Shown here: piece by piece, positions 60,071 through 64,000 of the stretch
Layout: each line of letters starts with the position of its first letter
How positions within the stretch are numbered: the stretch's first letter is position 1
Source: Sphingobacterium mizutaii
Lineage (GTDB): Bacteria > Bacteroidota > Bacteroidia > Sphingobacteriales > Sphingobacteriaceae
NCBI RefSeq assembly: GCF_900187125.1
Contig: NZ_LT906468.1
Location: forward strand, 2,480,001-2,544,000
Length of the DNA: 64,000 nucleotides
Direction: 5' to 3'
Notes under the pieces: model-generated
The model's database searches: none
The model's input: the letters and a program-made list of their open reading frames with translations, nothing else
Told to the model about the DNA's origin: nothing
Program-made: the position numbers and the translations under genes

Positions 60071-61756
60071 ATGTCTACTTCAGCCCCTTACTTCCATCAT
60101 TTCCAAAAAGATACCTCAGGAATTGAACTTCCTTTGCGCTTTACCTTTCCTTTTTGCTATGACCCGCATGAGTTGAGCATCTTGGCCGCTGAGCACGTGC
60201 AAGCATATTTGGAAAGCCAAAAGGATTTCAACCATAACTTTGGCTTGATCGATGGACAAGATGGCCTAGTTATCGGGAAAATGTTTGGTGTACTGGTTGT
60301 CCAAGATGAAATTGGTAACCTCGGGTACTTAGCTGCCGTTTCCGGAAAAATGGCCGGCACCAATAGGCATAAATTCTTTGTGCCTCCTATTTTTGACATG
60401 TTAGATCCCGATGGCTTCTTTTTAAAGGAAGAAGAACATATCAACCAGATCAACCGAAATATTGAGCAGCTTCAAAAATCGGATGAATTGAAGGAACTGA
60501 AAGAAAACCTGATCATTTGCAAAAAACGTGAGGATCAAATACTATCAGATCTGAGAAAACTGCACAAGAAAAACAAAGCTGAACGAAAAGAAAGCAGGAA
60601 TTCGCAAAAAACTACGCTGTCAGAAACCGAATACCAAGACCTTCTGGAAGACCTGATCAAGCAAAGCTATAGAGATCAACATGATTACGATGTGCAAAAG
60701 GAAAGCTCTGCCCAGCACATCCAATTGGCTGAGGAGGCTTTGAACCATATCGTGGAGCAAATTGAAGAGCTGAAGTTAGAACGTAAAATCAGGTCTTCGA
60801 ATCTCCAAAATCAACTATTTGACCAATACCATTTCTTAAATGCCAAGCATGAATCCAAATCGGTGCTTGACATATTTAAGGAAAGCAAAAATATACAACC
60901 ACCAGCAGGTGCAGGTGAATGTGCCGCTCCTAAATTGCTGCAATATGCATTTCAGCATAATCTGAAACCAATTTGCATGGCTGAATTTTGGTGGGGCTCC
61001 TCTCCTAACCAAGAAGTAAGAAAGCATCAAAATTATTACCCAGCCTGTCGAGGAAAATGTGAGCCAATCCTGGCACATATGCTCATTGGATTGGAGCTGG
61101 ATGCAAATCCTATGCTCGAAAACCCTGCAGCTGACAAGGAATTGGAAATCCTATTTGAAGATGAAGCGATCATTGTGGTCAATAAACCTGCTGAGTTCCT
61201 TTCCGTACCTGGAATCAATGTACAAGACAGCGTTCAGACCAGGATCCAGAACCAGTTTCCCGAAATAGATAATCCATGGATCATCCATCGATTGGACATG
61301 TCGACCTCAGGGATACTTGTCTTGGCAAAAACTAAGGAAGCCCATCAATTTATTCAGGATCAATTCATCAAGCATACCGTAAAAAAGAGATACACTGCAC
61401 TTTTGGACGGAATCATTACGGAAATGGAAGGTCTGATCGATCTCCCTTTGCGAGTCGACTTAGATGACCGACCTAGGCAGGTGGTTTGTTACGAATATGG
61501 AAAACCTGCACAAACTCAATATAAAGTCGTAGCGATTGAAGGGAATAAAACGAGGATCCATTATTTTCCGCTAACGGGAAGAACCCATCAATTGAGAGTG
61601 CATTCTGCGCATGTAAAGGGACTTAATTGCCCAATAACCGGCGATGACCTGTATGGCAAGCGAGCAAATCGCTTACACTTACATGCAGGTTTTATTCAAT
61701 TTGTCCATCCCCTGACCAAGACTTTGGTTAAATTTGAGTTGAGCGACCCATTTTAA
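60071..61756 (+). CDS. RluA-family pseudouridine synthase with long N-terminal extension
   Basis: A 561-residue protein. The C-terminal ~200 residues are a standard RluA catalytic domain with HRLDMSTSG (catalytic Asp409) and RTHQLRVHSAHVKG. The first 360 residues are additional: a globular N-terminal part, a coiled coil (about 120-250, ELKENLIICKKREDQILSDLRKL) and a Cys-containing motif AGAGECAAPKLLQYAF followed by AEFWWGS and YYPACRGKCEPIL, with the PACRGKC pair suggesting metal binding. This long architecture is known in gamma-proteobacteria and Bacteroidota as a 23S/tRNA pseudouridine synthase, but the role of the N-terminus is unclear to me. The frame extends to a TTG at 60056; the ATG at 60071 is preferred. 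The Crp gene is 43 nt further. Confidence 0.88.
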   Translation: MSTSAPYFHHFQKDTSGIELPLRFTFPFCYDPHELSILAAEHVQAYLESQKDFNHNFGLIDGQDGLVIGKMFGVLVVQDEIGNLGYLAAVSGKMAGTNRHKFFVPPIFDMLDPDGFFLKEEEHINQINRNIEQLQKSDELKELKENLIICKKREDQILSDLRKLHKKNKAERKESRNSQKTTLSETEYQDLLEDLIKQSYRDQHDYDVQKESSAQHIQLAEEALNHIVEQIEELKLERKIRSSNLQNQLFDQYHFLNAKHESKSVLDIFKESKNIQPPAGAGECAAPKLLQYAFQHNLKPICMAEFWWGSSPNQEVRKHQNYYPACRGKCEPILAHMLIGLELDANPMLENPAADKELEILFEDEAIIVVNKPAEFLSVPGINVQDSVQTRIQNQFPEIDNPWIIHRLDMSTSGILVLAKTKEAHQFIQDQFIKHTVKKRYTALLDGIITEMEGLIDLPLRVDLDDRPRQVVCYEYGKPAQTQYKVVAIEGNKTRIHYFPLTGRTHQLRVHSAHVKGLNCPITGDDLYGKRANRLHLHAGFIQFVHPLTKTLVKFELSDPF

Positions 61757-61799
61757 TTCCAAGGCTTTTTCTTTATATTGTAGAAATAAATTTCCACCC

Positions 61800-62372
61800 A
61801 TGGAAGTATTAAAATACGCCTATCAGCATCCACTACTAGAAGCAGCAGATTTAGAACAGATTTATCATGCTCATGAAAAAGTAAATTTGACCAAAGGAGA
61901 TTATATCTTGGAAAAGGGTCAGATAGCCAATGAATATTATATTCTGGAGGACGGTTTAGTTCGTACCTATTTATACGATTATGAAGGTAATGAAATAACC
62001 ACAGGCTTTACTGGAAAGAACGAAGTGGTCATCGAAGTGGCCTCTATTTTCCAAAGAATTCCTACCCAAGAATATATACAATGCCTTACCGATTGCTGTT
62101 TATGGAAAATCGATTATGAAAGCTTCCAGGATCTTTTCCATAAGATCCCCGCTCTTCGAGAATGGGGTCGCGCATGGATGGCATTTGAACTTTACCTCAG
62201 CAAGAAAAGGGCAACGGAGATGATCACCGAGCCTGCAAAAATGCGATACCTCCATCTGATGGAAGAAAAACCGCAGATCATACAGCAGGCACCGCTCAAG
62301 TTTATAGCCTCTTATTTAGGGGTTACCGACAGTTCCCTGAGTCGAATCAGAAAAGAGATCCTTAACGATTAA
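61800..62372 (+). CDS. Crp/Fnr-family transcriptional regulator
   Basis: A 190-residue protein with an N-terminal cyclic nucleotide-binding fold (about 10-115, NLTKGDYILEKGQIANEYYILEDGL) and a short C-terminal helix-turn-helix (LKFIASYLGVTDSSLSRIRKEI). The cNMP-contact residues of Crp (the RxALIE-type stretch) are not obvious, so it may sense another signal or none. The pentapeptide-repeat gene begins 21 nt downstream and probably shares its mRNA. Confidence 0.88.
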   Translation: MEVLKYAYQHPLLEAADLEQIYHAHEKVNLTKGDYILEKGQIANEYYILEDGLVRTYLYDYEGNEITTGFTGKNEVVIEVASIFQRIPTQEYIQCLTDCCLWKIDYESFQDLFHKIPALREWGRAWMAFELYLSKKRATEMITEPAKMRYLHLMEEKPQIIQQAPLKFIASYLGVTDSSLSRIRKEILND

Positions 62373-62393
62373 TTTTATACATTTTATATTAAC

Positions 62394-62963
62394 ATGGAGT
62401 ACTTTGAAGACCAAACCTTCAAGAACATTAATTTTCAAGAGCAGCCTTTTGCCAAGGCGGAATATGAATATTGCCGATTTGAACAGTGCAATTTTGAGGG
62501 GCTGAACTTAAACGAGGTTAAGTTTATAGATTGTATATTTACTGAATGCAATCTGTCCTTATCCAAGATCGAGCAGACCAGTTTCCAGGATGCCAAGTTC
62601 AAGAATTGTAAACTCTTGGGCATGCGGTTTGACAGTGCAAACCCTTTTAACCTGCAGTTGGAATTTGAAGGATGCAGTCTAGACCATAGCTCTTTCTTCA
62701 ATTGCAACATTAAAGGAACGAAATTCATCAACTGCAGGTTGTTCCAGGTGGATTTTGAAAATGCGCAGCTAAGCAATGGCAGTTTTGATGGGTCGGACCT
62801 CAATGGAAGCCAATTTTTCAATAGCCAACTGGAAAAAGTAGATTTCCGTGGCGCGCAGAACCTACTTCTTGATCCAGACCAGAACAAAATTAAGGCAGCT
62901 AAATTTAGCTTGATCAGTTTGCCTGGCCTTTTGCAAAAACATAAAATTTCAGTTAGTCATTAA
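62394..62963 (+). CDS. pentapeptide-repeat protein
   Basis: A 189-residue protein made of A(D/N)LXX-type pentapeptides, such as FEQCNFEGLNLNEVKFIDCIFTECNLS and CRLFQVDFENAQLSNGSFDGSDLNGSQF, which fold into a right-handed quadrilateral helix shaped like DNA. Length and a possible break at about residue 85-95 are as in Qnr and MfpA, which protect gyrase, but the sequence does not decide between that and other pentapeptide families. The C-terminal 30 residues are non-repetitive. It follows the Crp regulator. Confidence 0.85.
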   Translation: MEYFEDQTFKNINFQEQPFAKAEYEYCRFEQCNFEGLNLNEVKFIDCIFTECNLSLSKIEQTSFQDAKFKNCKLLGMRFDSANPFNLQLEFEGCSLDHSSFFNCNIKGTKFINCRLFQVDFENAQLSNGSFDGSDLNGSQFFNSQLEKVDFRGAQNLLLDPDQNKIKAAKFSLISLPGLLQKHKISVSH

Positions 62964-63061
62964 ACTAACCAAAATATAAGAATAGTCCGCAAAGAAACCT
63001 TTCCGCATAAACCAAAAAAGAAATGGATTTTTCAGCTTGATTTTAGGGTTCTATGTTCAGC

Positions 63062-63107
63062 CTTATTCGAGACATGTTTTCAAATTTCCGAACATGTCTC
63101 GAATAAG
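63062..63107. repeat. hairpin element F
   Basis: Perfect 17-bp stem CTTATTCGAGACATGTT/AACATGTCTCGAATAAG with a 12-nt loop. A diverged copy is at 10364-10442. Confidence 0.9.
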
Positions 63108-63265
63108 GGTAAAGCTTGACTCGAAGACCGTGCCACTACAAATTTCCAAAATATAATTTTTTGGAATTGAAAAAAAATGCGGAAATCAGGCTCTTTTCGC
63201 GACTGTTCCAATGTCATATTTGGCTAATATCTCAACCAGACATTCTAAATCTCAGACATAATCCT

Positions 63266-63273
63266 TAAATTTA
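63266..63273 (+). promoter_or_regulatory. -7-like element for the FMN reductase
   Basis: TAAATTTA ends five bases before the ATG at 63279. It deviates from TAnnTTTG only in the last base. No -33 element can be seen. Confidence 0.3.
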
Positions 63274-63278
63274 GGGAT

Positions 63279-63845
63279 ATGAAAATATTGGCATTTGGAG
63301 CGAGCAATAGCTCAGATTCAATCAATAAAAAATTAGTAAACAGTGTAAGTAAGTATTACAAGGAAATAGAAGACGAAATCCTCGTTTTAGATATCAACGA
63401 TTTTGAACTTCCCCTATTTTCAAAGGACTTAGAAAAAGCGATTGGCATTCCGGAAGCTGCCCAAAAGTTTGCCGACCATATCGACTGGGCAGATTTCATC
63501 ATCATCTCCTTTGCGGAGAACAATGGCAATTACAATGTTGGATACAAGAACTTGATTGACTGGATTTCCAGGATCAAAGGCAGGAAGGTTTTCCCCGAAA
63601 AACCGGTTTTTCTATTGGCAACCAGTGAGGGCGGCCGTGGAGGACAGTCCGTATTAGAAATTGCGACTGCCAGAATGCCTAGGGATGCTGCCCAGGTGTT
63701 GGAGACTTTCTCCCTGCCAGAATTCAGCAAAAACTTTGAAGAAGGGAAAGGTGTTATAAGCAATGTATTCAGAAGCCAATTGGAAGCAAAAGTCAGGAAG
63801 ACAAAACGTCTGATGGCAGAGATATTAAATAAAGGACAACAGTAA
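63279..63845 (+). CDS. NAD(P)H-dependent FMN reductase
   Basis: A 188-residue flavodoxin-like protein. The N-terminus KILAFGASNSSDSINKKL is the FMN-phosphate loop of the NADPH-dependent FMN reductase family, and ISFAENNGNYNVGYKNLIDWISR is the next FMN contact. It would reduce FMN, quinones or metal ions with NADPH. It is followed after 18 nt by a DJ-1/PfpI gene, and the two may act in the same redox pathway. Confidence 0.9.
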   Translation: MKILAFGASNSSDSINKKLVNSVSKYYKEIEDEILVLDINDFELPLFSKDLEKAIGIPEAAQKFADHIDWADFIIISFAENNGNYNVGYKNLIDWISRIKGRKVFPEKPVFLLATSEGGRGGQSVLEIATARMPRDAAQVLETFSLPEFSKNFEEGKGVISNVFRSQLEAKVRKTKRLMAEILNKGQQ

Positions 63846-63863
63846 AATTAAATTTTCAATATT

Positions 63864-64000
63864 ATGGCAAAGAAAGTATTATTATTAGTTGGTGATTACG
63901 TAGAGGACTATGAAGCAATGGTTCCTTTTCAAGCAATGGAGTCTGTTGGGATTGAAGTAGACACCGCGGCTCCTGACCGCAAAAAAGGCGATGTTGTTCC
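63864..64000 (+). CDS. DJ-1/PfpI-family protein, truncated by the window end
   Basis: The first 45 residues are visible ([36 protein letters not shown]). The strand-turn-helix with DYVEDYE matches the DJ-1/PfpI class I glutamine amidotransferase-like fold, which includes deglycases, chaperones and proteases. The nucleophilic cysteine would lie beyond the window. Downstream gene of the FMN reductase. Confidence 0.75.
   Translation, partial: MAKKVLLLVGDYVEDYEAMVPFQAMESVGIEVDTAAPDRKKGDVV

Larger units (their letters stand above)
62964..63278. other. intergenic region with one F hairpin and one A/T hairpin
   Basis: About 315 bp. The perfect F hairpin (63062-63107) and a second inverted repeat around 63141-63168 (AATTTCCAAAA/TTTTTTGGAATT) lie in it. 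There is no convincing open frame. Confidence 0.55.

Overview
The window comes from a Bacteroidota genome, most likely Sphingobacteriaceae and close to Sphingobacterium. The grounds are gene content and order rather than any database search: a SusC/SusD pair, a DUF3822-rsmD-coaD operon, an UMF1-type MFS carrier, three PTR2/POT peptide carriers in a row, an ECF sigma factor next to a membrane-anchored partner, and many start regions preceded by the Bacteroidota -7 element TAnnTTTG. The chromosome is about 40% G+C by eye and the window reads as core chromosome. I see no prophage, plasmid, CRISPR, secondary-metabolite or conjugative gene.

Layout. 0-8 kb: nhaA, a pair of predicted small RNAs on the minus strand, ribE, oxyR, a small unknown protein, mazG, a serine beta-lactamase-like hydrolase, a HAD phosphatase and a TauE/SafE permease, ending in a cluster of short repeats. 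8-10.5 kb: an OmpA-type lipoprotein and then about 1.5 kb of gene-free repeats. 10.6-20.2 kb: DEAD-box helicase, the DUF3822-rsmD-coaD operon, a RecD-like helicase, an S9 peptidase, ruvB and a polyprenol glycosyltransferase. 20.5-25.6 kb: three POT carriers. 26-38 kb: a Tat-exported sugar isomerase-like protein, a lone LutA-like protein, a UMF1 carrier, dacB, SusD and SusC, then aroB-thuA. 38-43.4 kb: proline dehydrogenase, HAD, ECF sigma with anti-sigma/beta-barrel fusion, UspA operon and tRNA-Thr. 43.7-51.2 kb: clpB and the lysC-lysA and serC-serA operons. 51.6-56.4 kb: gyrA with two TPR genes. 57.5-64 kb: ZIP transporter, dps with an aldo/keto reductase, an RluA-type enzyme with a long N-terminal extension, a Crp regulator with a pentapeptide protein, an FMN reductase and the start of a DJ-1/PfpI gene.

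How the genes work together. Nutrient capture and envelope work dominate: SusCD and three peptide carriers together with a secreted S9 peptidase suggest use of glycans and peptides. Oxidative defence is represented by oxyR and dps, amino-acid synthesis by lysC-lysA, serC-serA and aroB, and genome maintenance by gyrA, ruvB and a RecD-like helicase.

The most unusual material lies between genes. At least seven families of short repeats recur at 7.4-8.1, 9.3-10.45, 20.26-20.41, 46.4-46.6, 56.5-57.5 and 63.06-63.11 kb. A separate signal is a family of about 70-80 nt minus-strand transcripts at 1.44-1.73 kb and 10.46-10.52 kb, each ending in a strong terminator whose loop is C-rich. All similarities to known families are from recognition of motifs; nothing was searched.
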